Source: Mycobacterium spongiae (lineage in GTDB: Bacteria > Actinomycetota > Actinomycetes > Mycobacteriales > Mycobacteriaceae). Taken from it: a stretch of DNA of 64,000 bases. The position numbers and the translations under genes are program-made. Of this stretch, positions 36,822 to 45,902 are shown one piece after another. The DNA is taken from contig NZ_CP046600.1 in NCBI RefSeq assembly GCF_018278905.1, positions 2,666,001 through 2,730,000 of the forward strand. Direction: 5' to 3'. The notes beneath the pieces are model-generated. The model did not search any database and was not told where the DNA came from. It saw nothing but the letters and a program-made list of their open reading frames with translations. Numbering within the stretch: the stretch's first letter is position 1; each line of letters begins with the position of its first letter.

Positions 36822-37376
36822 CTACTCGGCAAAGGCGGGGCCGACGAATCGTTCCACCAGCTGCCGCTCGGCCTTGTCATTGTCGGCCGGCCAAAACATG
36901 AGCGACATCACCACGCGAACGATCCATAGTGCAGCTTGGCGATCACCGCCGCCTATTCCGCTGGCATCGCTCGCAAAGTCGGCAAGCAGCCCCGACTCTG
37001 CTAGCCAGGCCACTTCGTGGGCGCCGCCGTGGATGGAGGTGATCAAGATCTGGCCCAGCGGATCGGACCGGATTCGCTGCAGGGCCACCAAGATTGCGGT
37101 GACGACGCGTTCCCGCCCGCGCAACTGGGCGACCGCCGAACCCACGGCATCGACAATCCGAGCCGCGGCTCGGGCCACCACGACGTTGCGGATCTGAGCT
37201 TTGCCACCGACGTAGCGGTAGATGGTCGCTCGTGAGCAGTGGACGCGGGTCGCCAACTTGTCGATGTCGAGCGCGTTCATTCCGTCGCGGGCGATGAGGT
37301 CAGTTGCGGCGTCATAGATACGTTCGGCCGCAACTGCGCGGCGATCGCCTCCGACAAGCCAATCGTCACTAGCCAC
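36822..37376 (-). CDS. TetR-family regulator (Rv1776c-like)
   Basis: 184 residues from GTG 37376 (product begins MASDDWLVGGDRRAVAAERI). The TetR HTH is at about 18-65: IYDAATDLIARDGMNALDI, then RVHCSRATIYRYVGGK. It matches remembered Rv1776c, which neighbours cyp144 in M. tuberculosis. It heads a minus-strand operon with the EhpF-like and EhpG-like genes. Inverted TGAGACAC sites lie upstream and are probable operators. A decayed second copy of its 5' end lies near 37.9 kb. Confidence 0.88.
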   Translation of the reverse strand: MASDDWLVGGDRRAVAAERIYDAATDLIARDGMNALDIDKLATRVHCSRATIYRYVGGKAQIRNVVVARAAARIVDAVGSAVAQLRGRERVVTAILVALQRIRSDPLGQILITSIHGGAHEVAWLAESGLLADFASDASGIGGGDRQAALWIVRVVMSLMFWPADNDKAERQLVERFVGPAFAE

Positions 37377-37423
37377 TGTTGAGAAGTCCTTCTTCGCCTG
37401 GAACTGGCGCCCGTCCTTGTTGT

Positions 37424-37449
37424 TGAGACACAGGCTTTAGAGTGTCTCA
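37424..37449. promoter_or_regulatory. Probable TetR operator, TGAGACAC inverted repeat
   Basis: TGAGACAC (37424-37431) and GTGTCTCA (37442-37449) form a perfect 8-bp inverted repeat with a 10-bp spacer, 48 bp upstream of the tetR start. A further TGAGACA lies at 37490-37496. Confidence 0.55.
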
Positions 37450-37684
37450 CACAGCACCTGTTGACACCAGAAGCACAGTTTCTTATGAATGAGACAATAG
37501 GCCTGTGATGTCGCAGCATCGTTGCTGGTAGTGGCGTCTCGGTGAGAAACGCCAGGGCTGCAGCTGTGCGATGGTGCTATTCAACTTGTTGCAACCCCCT
37601 TTGAGCTGCGGATTTTCGGTGTTGAGGGTAGTTAGCGGAGCTAGCCGTAGACAGTCCGCGCGGAGGTGGCGGAGGTCGTTTGTG

Positions 37685-37723
37685 CCCAGCGTCAACGCCT
37701 GCGCCCGGAGGCCATGAACCTCC
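37685..37723 (-). pseudogene. Remnant of the EhpG-like gene
   Basis: About 39 bases match the EhpG-like gene at 35071-35109 with only a few differences (CCCAGCG-CAACGCCTGCG, GAGGCCATGAAC). It is too short to encode anything. It is a relic of a duplicated block together with the tetR remnant 130 bp away. Confidence 0.65.
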
Positions 37724-37856
37724 CCGGCGGGCCAAAGGCACCGAGTGGCGGGACTCCGAGAGCGGGATGGCGGTTACTCGTCGCTCTCGCCCGGCCGCCG
37801 ACGTGACGGTAGCTGGCTGCTCGGGAACAGTGGGCTTAGCTGGCTAACTTGTGTGC

Positions 37857-37957
37857 TGAGTCCGTCGCGGGTGATGAGGTCGGCTGCGGCGGCATAGACA
37901 CGTTCAGCGGCGGTGGTGCGGCAACCGGATCCGACGAGTCAATCGTCGGCACGCACG
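37857..37957 (-). pseudogene. Decayed copy of the tetR 5' end
   Basis: The reverse strand reads ADD-stop-LVGSGCRTTAAERVYAAAADLITRDGL, aligning with the intact TetR ASDDWLVGGDRRAVAAERI and onward. The Trp codon TGG has become TGA and homology stops after about 33 codons. It is a dead duplicate placed upstream of the large PE_PGRS gene. Confidence 0.8.
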
Positions 37958-38046
37958 TCGGGTGTCCCGTCCGGGCAAGAGTGAAGTTATTTCTTCTCTG
38001 GGTGAGACGCGAGCACCGAGGTTTTGCCGCATCGGTGCAGGTTGAG

Positions 38047-38060
38047 ATCTCACGTGAGAT
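38047..38060. promoter_or_regulatory. 14-bp perfect palindrome upstream of the large PE_PGRS gene
   Basis: ATCTCACGTGAGAT is a perfect dyad 125 bp before the PE_PGRS start. Its TCTCAC/GTGAGA arms resemble the TetR operator half-sites, so it may be a regulator site kept from the duplicated tetR promoter. Confidence 0.4.
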
Positions 38061-38184
38061 ACCCCGGGAAGCATGGCGGACAACTGCCGTTGTCAACCTG
38101 TGCTGATCCGGTTGACCGGCATATTGTCGCAGGTCACGCTTCTTTTTGGAGAGTCTTTTGAGTGCGTTGACTGGAGGCTGCGAG

Positions 38185-41100
38185 ATGTCGTTTGTGAGTG
38201 TGGCGCCCGAGCTCCTGGACGCGGCGGCGTCGGATTTGGCCCGGATCGGGTCCGCGATCAGCGCGGCCAACGCCGCCGCGGCGGATTCGACCACAACGGT
38301 GCTGGCCGCTGCCGAGGATGAGGTTTCGGCAGCGATCGCGGCGTTGTTCGGGACCCATGCCCGCGAATATCAGGCGATCAGTGTTCAGGTGGCGGAGTTT
38401 CACGACCGGCTTGCGCAAACGTTAACTGCCGGTGCGGGCTCCTATTTGTGGACCGAGCTGGCAAACGTTGAGCAGAATGTCCTCAACGCGGTCAATGCAC
38501 CGACCCTAGCGTTGTTGGGCCGGCCATTAATCGGTGACGGCGCCAGTGGGGCGGCGGGTACCGGGCAGGCCGGCAGGGCCGGCGGGATCCTGTGGGGCAA
38601 CGGTGGCGACGGCGGATCTGGTGGGGTGGGACAGGCTGGCGGGGCCGGAGGGGCCGCGGGGCTGATCGGCAACGGAGGTGCCGGAGGTGCCGGCGGGACA
38701 GCGGGGCTGGGTCAGGCCGCGGGTGCCGGTGGGGCTGGTGGCCGCGCGGGGATTTTGTACGGTCGCGGCGGTGTCGGTGGGGCCGGTGGCGCCGCGGCCG
38801 GCGGTCTTGGGGGTGTGGGTGGGGTTGGCGGTCGCGGCGGGTTGATCGGCGACGGCGGTGCCGGCGGTGTCGGCGGGACCGGTGCGCAGGGCGGCGGGGT
38901 CGGTGGTGCCGGCGGCAACGCCTGGGTGGTGGGTTCTGGCGGTGTCGGCGGTGTCGGGGGTGCCGGTGCGGGTTCGGGCAACGGCGCGGCCGGCGGGGAT
39001 GGCGGACTTGGCGGGCAGTGGTTCGGCAACGGTGGTGCTGGTGGTGCTGGCGGCGAGGGTCCGGCGGGCGGTACTGGCGGCAACGGCGGAGACGGCGGTG
39101 CGGCTGGGTTGTGGGGCGCCGGCGGGCAGGGCGGTGCCGGCGCGCACGGCGCTGGTGGTGTCGCCGGTGCTGGCGGGGTGTCGGGCGGTGCCGGTGAGGC
39201 CGGGGGTGTCGGCGGCGACGCAGGCGATGGCGGTGCAGGCGGCCGCGGTGGGTGGTTGATCGGTGCCGGCGGTGCCGGCGGTGCTGGCGGCGTCGGAGGG
39301 GCCGGCGGTGGCGGTGGTGCCGGTGCCAACGGAGTTGCTTTGGGCAGTGTCGGCGGCCAGGGCGGAAACGGTGCCACCGGTGGGGCCGGCGGAGTCGGTG
39401 GCGCTGGCGGTCGGGGCGGGCTGATCAGTTTCTTGGGCGGCCAGGGTGCCGGCGGAGACGGTGGCGCGGGTGGGGTCGGCGGGGTTGCCGGTGACGGCGG
39501 AGCTGGTGCGCTGGGCACCTTTGATGGTGGTGGCAGTGGTGTCGGCGGGGCCGGTGGGCGCGGCGGTGACCCGGGTATGGGTGGAGCCGGTGGGACCGGC
39601 GGCACCGGTGCTACCACGGGTGCGACCGGTGCCGCCGGAGCCGGCCCGACTAGTGGTGGTCACGGCGGTGCGGGGGGCCGCGGCGCTGATGCACCCGGGG
39701 GCGGCGTATCGGGTGCGGCCGGCGGGCGCGGCGGTGACGGCGGGTTGGTCGGCAACGGCGGGACCGGCGGTGACGGCGGCAACGGCTACGCCGGCACCGA
39801 CGCGGGCCTGCTGGGTACGTCCGGCCAGGCTGGCGGGGGTGGCGGTGGCGGTGGGGCGGGCGGCATGGGTGGGGCCAACGCCGGCCACGGCGGCGCCGGG
39901 GGTGCAGGTGGTGCGGGCGGCGACGGAGGCGGTGGCGCTGCCGGCAGTCGGGGCGTTGACGGCGATCCGGGCGCCGACCTCAACGGGGGTGACGGTGGAA
40001 ACGGTGGGGCCGGCGGTAACGGCGGGTCCGGTGGTAACGGCGGGGCCGGCGGCCATGCGCAGGCGACCGGATACGCCGATGGCAGCCACGGTGCGGGTGG
40101 GGCCGGCGGCAATGGAGGGGCCGGTGGGATCGCTGGTGACGGCGGCCGGGGCGCCGATGCCGCCGCGGGCTCTGGGGCGGCCGGCGGCAAGGGCGGCCAT
40201 GGCGGTGACAACGGCCAGGGCGGGACCGGCGGGACCGGGGGCAGCGGTTCCAGCACAGGTGCACAGGGTGCGAACGGGGCCAGCCCCACCAGCGGCGGTA
40301 ACGGCGGCGATGGCGGCAACGGTGGTAGCGGCGGAACCGGTCAGATCGGCGGGACCGGCGGGGCCGGCGGCAACGGCGGGCTGGTCGGCGACGGCGGCCG
40401 CGGTGGAGCCGGTGGCGCTGGCGGGCAGGGCCAAACCGGTAGCTTCCCCAGCTTCCCGGGCAATCCTGGTGGCACCGGCGGTGTCGGCGCGGCCGGCGGG
40501 GCCGGCGGGGCCGGCGGCATGGGTGGGGCGGCAGCGGGCACTGGCGGTGACGGTGGCGCTGGTGGTGTCGGCGGGACCGGTGGTGCGGGCGCTATCGGCG
40601 GGACCGGCAGCACCGCCGTGGCCGGTGGGCACGGTGGTAGCGGCGGTAATGGCGGGGTCGGGGGGACCGGTGGCCAGGGTGGGGCCGGTGGCCTTGCGCA
40701 GGCGATCGGGTACAGCGACGGGGCGGGCGGTGACGGCGGTGCTGGCGGGACCGGTGGGATCGCTGGTGACGGCGGCCGGGGCGCCGATGCCGCCGCGGGC
40801 TCTGGGGCGGCCGGCGGCAAGGGCGGCCATGGCGGTGACAACGGCCAGGGCGGGACCGGCGGGACCGGGGGCAGCGGTTCCAGCACAGGTGCACAGGGTG
40901 CGAACGGGGCCAGCCCCACCAGCGGCGGTAACGGCGGCGATGGCGGCAACGGTGGTAGCGGCGGAACCGGTCAGATCGGCGGGACCGGCGGGGCCGGCGG
41001 CAACGGCGGGCTGGTCGGCGACGGCGGCCGCGGTGGAGCCGGTGGCGCTGGCGGGCAGGGCCAAACCGGTAGCTTCCCCAGCTTCCCGGGCAATCCTGGT

Positions 41101-43683
41101 GGCACCGGCGGTGTCGGCGCGGCCGGCGGGGCCGGCGGGGCCGGCGGCATGGGTGGGGCGGCAGCGGGCACTGGCGGTGACGGTGGCGCTGGTGGTGTCG
41201 GCGGGACCGGTGGTGCGGGCGCTATCGGCGGGACCGGCAGCACCGCCGTGGCCGGTGGGCACGGTGGTAGCGGCGGTAATGGCGGGGTCGGGGGGACCGG
41301 TGGCCAGGGTGGGGCCGGTGGCCTTGCGCAGGCGATCGGGTACAGCGACGGCGCGGGCGGTGACGGCGGTGCTGGCGGGACCGGTGGGATCGCTGGTGAC
41401 GGTGGCCGGGGCGCCGATGCCGCCGCGGGCTCTGGGGCGGCCGGCGGCAACGGCGGCAACGGCGGTAACCCCGGCAACGGGGGAGCCGGGGGAGCGGGAG
41501 GCACCGGTGCCACGACGGGTTCCCAGGGCGCTACCGGCAGCATGGGGGGCGGCGGCGATGGCGGCGATGGCGGCACCGGCGGCAGCGGCGATACCGGCCA
41601 GGTCGGCGGGACCGGCGGAGACGGTGGCAACGGCGGACTGGTCGGCAACGGCGGCGACGGCGGTTCCGGCGGCGCCGGCGGTCACGGCTCAGCTGGCGAC
41701 CCCGGCACCCCTCCGGGCGATTTTGGACTCGGCGGCCCCGGTGGTGACGGCGCGACCGGCGCGGCCGGCGGTACCGGCGGCAATGGTGGTATGGGCGGAC
41801 TGAACGCTGGCAACGGCGGTGCCGGTGGGGCCGGTGGCACCGGCGGCACCGGCGGCAACGGTGGTGACGGCGCCGATGGCGCCGACGCGCAAACCGCAGG
41901 GAACAGCACCCTGCTAGGCGGAAGCGGCGGCAGCGGCGGCCACGGCGGAACCGGCGGGTCCGGTGGCGATGGTGGGAGCGGCGGCCTCGCACAGGCGGCC
42001 GGGTACGACACCGGCGATGGCGGCGACGGCGGCATCGGCGGCGCCGGCGGGGTTGCTGGTAACGGCGGCAACGGAGGAGACACCGCCGCGGGCACCGGCG
42101 CGGCCGGTGGCAGGGGAGGCAACGGCGGTAACAACGGGGCCGGAGGGGCAGGCGGGAACGGCGGGGGCGGCTCCACCCACGGTTTGGACGGCGCGACCGG
42201 GGCCACGCCCACCACAGGCGGTAACGGCGGAAACGGCGGCACTGGCGGTAGTGGTGTGACCACGGGCGACGGCAGCCCGGGCGGGGCCGGCGGGGCCGGC
42301 GGTCAGGGCGGGCTGTACGGCAACGGCGGCAGCGGCGGCAACGGCGGTAACGGCGCCCAACATCTCAGTGGCGGCACCGGCGGCACGGGCGGGTCCGGCG
42401 GGGCCGGCGGCAACGCCGGACTGTACGGCGACGGCGGAGCCGGCGGAAAGGGTGGAAACGGCGGGATCGGCGCCGCAGGTGCCGCGGGCTCGAGCTCGGG
42501 TGTTGTTGGAGAGGACGGCAACCCCGGCGGGGCTGGTGGTGTCGGCGGGGCCGGCGGCATGGGCGGCACCGAAGCGGGCAACGGCGGCGCCGGCGGGGAC
42601 GGTGGAACCGGCGGGCAGGGTGGGGCCGGCGGCAACGGCGCCAATGGCTCCCCCGGCTCGAATCCGGGCGACAACGGCGTTGCGGGTGGGTGGAGCGGTA
42701 TCGGCGGTGACGGTGGAAACGGCGGTGATGGCGGCCTCGGCGGCGCTGCCGCCAATGGTGACGCCGGCACCCAAGGTGCTGGCGGGGACGGCGGGGCCGG
42801 CGGACAGAATGGTGACGGCGGTAACGGCGGAGACGGCGCCGACGGCGCGGATGGCACAGTGTTTGACGTCGCGACCCCTGGCGGTAGTGGCGGTCGAGGC
42901 GGCAACAGCTCCCCCTTCATAGCCGCCGGTGGGGCGGGTGGCGCCGGCTCCGACCCGGGTGAAGCCGGTGCCCCCGGCACCCGAGGCGCTGGCGGTGACG
43001 GTGGCAGCGGTGGCAACGGCGGCAGCGCTGGCAGCGGACTGTTGGACACCATCCAGGGCGCGGATGGCGGTGACGGCGGAAGCGGCGGCTCTGGCGCCAC
43101 CGGTGGTGTCGGAGGCGACGGCGGTGACGGCGGTTCTTCCAAGGCAAACGGTTCCAGAGGCGACGGTGGCAACGGCGGCAACGGCGGTTCTGGTTCGAGT
43201 GGTGACGGTGGTAGTGGCGGTAGCGGCGGTAACGGCGGCAACGGCGCGGGCGGGCCCGACACTGGAGTTGGCGGCCGCGGCGGTGATGGGGGCGACGGCG
43301 TCATCGGCGGCACCGGCGGCGACGGCGGCGACGGCGGCAACGGCCGTGACATCGCCCTCGGGCAATCGCCCACCAACGGCGGCGACGGTGGCGACGGCGG
43401 TTTTGGCGGCGACAGCAGCGACGGAACCGGTGGCAACGGCGGTAGCGGTGGCGACGGTGGCGACGGTGGCGACGGTGTCCCTCCGGCGCCGCCATTCGCC
43501 GGCGAATCGGGTGGCTTCGGTGGTGACGGCGGTGACGGTGGCCAAGGTGGCCGCGGGAGCGGGATCATCAGCATCATTGGCGCCGGGCAGCCCGGCGACC
43601 CCGGCAACGCCCCCACCGGTGTTGGTTTGAGCGACGGCGGCACCGGCGGTGACGGCGGTGACGGCGGCTCCGGCGGCAACTAG
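38185..43683 (+). CDS. Very large PE_PGRS protein
   Basis: 1,832 residues from ATG 38185 (GGAGG Shine-Dalgarno). The PE domain covers about 1-95 ([20 protein letters not shown]), followed by [20 protein letters not shown] and about 1,700 residues of GGxGGx repeats to the stop; there is no non-PGRS C-terminal domain. A 630-bp (210-residue) unit is tandemly duplicated inside. The gene sits between the tetR remnant and cyp144, which are adjacent to each other's orthologs in M. tuberculosis, so it is an insertion relative to that genome. It is a likely ESX-5 substrate and cell-surface protein. Confidence 0.92.
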   Translation: MSFVSVAPELLDAAASDLARIGSAISAANAAAADSTTTVLAAAEDEVSAAIAALFGTHAREYQAISVQVAEFHDRLAQTLTAGAGSYLWTELANVEQNVLNAVNAPTLALLGRPLIGDGASGAAGTGQAGRAGGILWGNGGDGGSGGVGQAGGAGGAAGLIGNGGAGGAGGTAGLGQAAGAGGAGGRAGILYGRGGVGGAGGAAAGGLGGVGGVGGRGGLIGDGGAGGVGGTGAQGGGVGGAGGNAWVVGSGGVGGVGGAGAGSGNGAAGGDGGLGGQWFGNGGAGGAGGEGPAGGTGGNGGDGGAAGLWGAGGQGGAGAHGAGGVAGAGGVSGGAGEAGGVGGDAGDGGAGGRGGWLIGAGGAGGAGGVGGAGGGGGAGANGVALGSVGGQGGNGATGGAGGVGGAGGRGGLISFLGGQGAGGDGGAGGVGGVAGDGGAGALGTFDGGGSGVGGAGGRGGDPGMGGAGGTGGTGATTGATGAAGAGPTSGGHGGAGGRGADAPGGGVSGAAGGRGGDGGLVGNGGTGGDGGNGYAGTDAGLLGTSGQAGGGGGGGGAGGMGGANAGHGGAGGAGGAGGDGGGGAAGSRGVDGDPGADLNGGDGGNGGAGGNGGSGGNGGAGGHAQATGYADGSHGAGGAGGNGGAGGIAGDGGRGADAAAGSGAAGGKGGHGGDNGQGGTGGTGGSGSSTGAQGANGASPTSGGNGGDGGNGGSGGTGQIGGTGGAGGNGGLVGDGGRGGAGGAGGQGQTGSFPSFPGNPGGTGGVGAAGGAGGAGGMGGAAAGTGGDGGAGGVGGTGGAGAIGGTGSTAVAGGHGGSGGNGGVGGTGGQGGAGGLAQAIGYSDGAGGDGGAGGTGGIAGDGGRGADAAAGSGAAGGKGGHGGDNGQGGTGGTGGSGSSTGAQGANGASPTSGGNGGDGGNGGSGGTGQIGGTGGAGGNGGLVGDGGRGGAGGAGGQGQTGSFPSFPGNPGGTGGVGAAGGAGGAGGMGGAAAGTGGDGGAGGVGGTGGAGAIGGTGSTAVAGGHGGSGGNGGVGGTGGQGGAGGLAQAIGYSDGAGGDGGAGGTGGIAGDGGRGADAAAGSGAAGGNGGNGGNPGNGGAGGAGGTGATTGSQGATGSMGGGGDGGDGGTGGSGDTGQVGGTGGDGGNGGLVGNGGDGGSGGAGGHGSAGDPGTPPGDFGLGGPGGDGATGAAGGTGGNGGMGGLNAGNGGAGGAGGTGGTGGNGGDGADGADAQTAGNSTLLGGSGGSGGHGGTGGSGGDGGSGGLAQAAGYDTGDGGDGGIGGAGGVAGNGGNGGDTAAGTGAAGGRGGNGGNNGAGGAGGNGGGGSTHGLDGATGATPTTGGNGGNGGTGGSGVTTGDGSPGGAGGAGGQGGLYGNGGSGGNGGNGAQHLSGGTGGTGGSGGAGGNAGLYGDGGAGGKGGNGGIGAAGAAGSSSGVVGEDGNPGGAGGVGGAGGMGGTEAGNGGAGGDGGTGGQGGAGGNGANGSPGSNPGDNGVAGGWSGIGGDGGNGGDGGLGGAAANGDAGTQGAGGDGGAGGQNGDGGNGGDGADGADGTVFDVATPGGSGGRGGNSSPFIAAGGAGGAGSDPGEAGAPGTRGAGGDGGSGGNGGSAGSGLLDTIQGADGGDGGSGGSGATGGVGGDGGDGGSSKANGSRGDGGNGGNGGSGSSGDGGSGGSGGNGGNGAGGPDTGVGGRGGDGGDGVIGGTGGDGGDGGNGRDIALGQSPTNGGDGGDGGFGGDSSDGTGGNGGSGGDGGDGGDGVPPAPPFAGESGGFGGDGGDGGQGGRGSGIISIIGAGQPGDPGNAPTGVGLSDGGTGGDGGDGGSGGN
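40121..41380 (+). repeat. 630-bp tandem duplication within the PE_PGRS gene
   Basis: Copy 1 (40121-40750) and copy 2 (40751-41380) appear identical except for one base near position 40,720/41,350 (GGGGCGGG versus GGCGCGGG). A partial third copy runs from 41381 to about 41450. The period is a multiple of three, so the frame is kept. Confidence 0.92.
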
Positions 43684-43895
43684 TCGAACCCACCCGAATC
43701 TTCGGACACCGGAGTTTCAGGGTGAAAGGTGCGCGCATCCTTTCTCGCCATGAGACGCAAGTGACGTCTATTCTGACCGTTCTCGCAGGTCTGTCGTGCG
43801 CGGTGAGACGAGCCGACGGCGCATTGCCGCAACGGAGGTCTTGACTTACCGCGCTGTCGTTGACGTGTAGCTGTGGGCCCGATCAGGCTGGAGAA

Positions 43896-45110
43896 ATGCC
43901 AGCCGCTAGCGAGACTGTCACGTTTTTTGGTGCGGAATCTATACAGGATCCGTACCCGCTCTACGAGCGCATGCGCGCCGCGGGTCCCGTCCAGCGCATC
44001 GCAGACTCGGACTTCTATGCCGCGTGCGGTTGGGATGCGGTCCACGAGGCCGTCAATCGTGCCGAGGACTTTTCGTCGAATCTGACCGCCACGATGACGT
44101 ACACGGCCGAGGGCAAGGTTGAGCCGTTCGAGATGGACCGACTGGGCGGGTCAACCCACGTGCTGGCCACCGCCGACGATCCGGCCCACGCGGTGCATCG
44201 CAAGCTTCTGGTGCGTCACCTGGCCGCCAAGCGGATCCGCGTCATGGAGCGGTTCGCCACCGAGACCGCTGAGCGGCTTTGGGTCGACGGCCTCGAACTT
44301 GGGCGCATCGAGTGGATGGGCGCCATGGCCAACCGCCTGCCCATGATGGTGGTTGCTCAACTGATCGGCGTGCCCTCCGCCGACGTCGACCAGTTGGTCA
44401 AGTGGGGATACGCGGCCACCCAGCTACTCGAAGGCCTGGTCGATGAGGATCAGCTCGCTGCCGCGGGCGTCGCTGCGCTAGAGCTCAGCGGTTACATCAC
44501 CGAGCAACTGGGTCGGGCCGCTGCCGATCCCCAGGACAACCTGCTGGGCGAGCTGGCGAGAGCCTGCGCATCGGGGGAGGTAGACGCTCTCACAGCCACC
44601 CTGATCATGGTCACCTTGTTCGCCGCAGGGGGTGAGTCCACTGCATCCCTGCTGGGCAGCGCGGCGTGGATTCTGGCAACCCGTCCCGATATCCAGCAAC
44701 GGGTGCGCAGCGATCCGGAGCTGCTCGGACCATTCATCGAGGAAACTCTGCGCTACGAATCGCCGTTTCGCGGCCACTACCGCCACGTGCGAAATGACAC
44801 CATCCTCGGTGGCGTCGAGCTGTCCGCGGGCTCGCACCTTTTGTTGTTGTGGGGGGCGGCCAACCGGGATCCCGCACAGTTCGAGACGCCGGAGGAGTTC
44901 CGCCTCGACCGCCCCGGAGGCAAGGGCCACATCAGTTTCGGGAAAGGGGCACACTTCTGCGTCGGCGCTGCGCTCGCCCGTTTGGAGGCTCAGATCGTCT
45001 TGCGGCTGCTGCTCGATCGCACGTCAGTGATCGAGGTAGCCGAACGGGGACGCTGGCTGCCGAGCATTCTGGTGCGCCGCCTCGCGTCCCTGGAGTTGGC
45101 GGTACGGTAG
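43896..45110 (+). CDS. cyp144: Cytochrome P450 CYP144
   Basis: About 404 residues from ATG 43896; a TTG at 43860 would add 12. Landmarks: NTFFGAESVQDPYPLYERM-like start, the I-helix LFAAGGESTASLLGSA, ExxR in IEETLRYE and the heme loop FGKGAHFCVG with Cys355. The sequence closely follows M. tuberculosis CYP144A1 (Rv1777), which binds azoles; the substrate is unknown. The long N-terminal extension of the full-length M. tuberculosis form is not encoded here, because an in-frame stop lies at 43842. TGAGACG sites upstream could be read by the Rv1776c-like regulator. Confidence 0.92.
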   Translation: MPAASETVTFFGAESIQDPYPLYERMRAAGPVQRIADSDFYAACGWDAVHEAVNRAEDFSSNLTATMTYTAEGKVEPFEMDRLGGSTHVLATADDPAHAVHRKLLVRHLAAKRIRVMERFATETAERLWVDGLELGRIEWMGAMANRLPMMVVAQLIGVPSADVDQLVKWGYAATQLLEGLVDEDQLAAAGVAALELSGYITEQLGRAAADPQDNLLGELARACASGEVDALTATLIMVTLFAAGGESTASLLGSAAWILATRPDIQQRVRSDPELLGPFIEETLRYESPFRGHYRHVRNDTILGGVELSAGSHLLLLWGAANRDPAQFETPEEFRLDRPGGKGHISFGKGAHFCVGAALARLEAQIVLRLLLDRTSVIEVAERGRWLPSILVRRLASLELAVR

Positions 45111-45130
45111 CTGGGCGTTGACCGGAACGA

Positions 45131-45165
45131 TTCCACCCGCAGGACAGCAGATTTCAGGGGTGGAA
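45131..45165. terminator. Inverted repeat between convergent genes
   Basis: TTCCACCC (45131-45138) and GGGTGGAA (45158-45165) form an 8-bp stem in the short gap between cyp144 and the convergent Rv1778c-like gene. It is a plausible two-way terminator, without U-tract. Confidence 0.35.
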
Positions 45166-45199
45166 GTGACCTGAGTGCTGAGGTGGCTCGATTGGTGCG

Positions 45200-45649
45200 C
45201 TATTCGGGTGGTGGGGGCGCGGCGGCCGCGTTCGCCACAACAAACGCCTCGACAGCCGTGGCCATCGCGAAACCTTCCACCTCGACCCGCCACTCGTAAA
45301 TCCCTGGCTCCAAGGGGATCCCGGCCGGAATGTTGAGTGTGAGAGGCATTCGCACCGACGTGCCATGGATTGCCCCCGGCGCGCGGCCGGCTTCGGCTGC
45401 CGCTTCGAAGAGGATCCGCTGTGGCCCCTGTGGTCCAGACACTATTACAGGCTCGCCATCGGTGGTCAGAAGTTGGCATGTCAGCTTGTGCGGTTTGTTG
45501 GTCTCGTCCCAGTCGATATCCAGAAACACCACCAAAGCGAAAGGGGGAGTGGGCGTCTGGCATTGCCGCCAACCTAGCCCGAGAGCATGGATCTTGCCCG
45601 AATTGCCCTCTGCTTGGGCTGCGTCCGCGAGAAAGATGTTGACCTTCAT
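45200..45649 (-). CDS. Conserved hypothetical protein (Rv1778c-like)
   Basis: 149 residues from ATG 45649 (MKVNIFLADAAQAEGNSGKI), the exact length of Rv1778c. The composition is strand-rich with an Ig-like or immunity-protein-like pattern (ALVVFLDIDWDETNKPHKLT, PLEPGIYEWRVEVEG) and a Pro tail. It looks like the DUF6941 type of small cytoplasmic protein, but this is uncertain. No function is known. Confidence 0.82.
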   Translation of the reverse strand: MKVNIFLADAAQAEGNSGKIHALGLGWRQCQTPTPPFALVVFLDIDWDETNKPHKLTCQLLTTDGEPVIVSGPQGPQRILFEAAAEAGRAPGAIHGTSVRMPLTLNIPAGIPLEPGIYEWRVEVEGFAMATAVEAFVVANAAAAPPPPE

Positions 45650-45902
45650 ATCGCCGCCGACGCCGCGATTGACCGTTCGGATGCCACCGCGAGCTTCTGC
45701 CCTGGAATTGCTGCTGTCACGAGACCCACAAGATCCTTGTCCTGCTCCCAATCCATGTGCAACTAGTCGAAATGCAACTACTCGAAAGGCCGCTCGGGAC
45801 CCCACCCCGCCGATTGATTCCCTACCGTCGGCAGATCATACGCGGTGACCGGAAGGAGACCCCGGTGACTCCAACGCACTCTCGTACACGTTGCGGACGC
45901 CG

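Noticed and set aside
38527..41685. Very long minus-strand open frame opposite the PE_PGRS gene, plus similar Pro-rich frames opposite both PE_PGRS genes
   Set aside because: GGC/GCC repeat DNA stays open in several frames; the plus strand has a true PE domain and Shine-Dalgarno.
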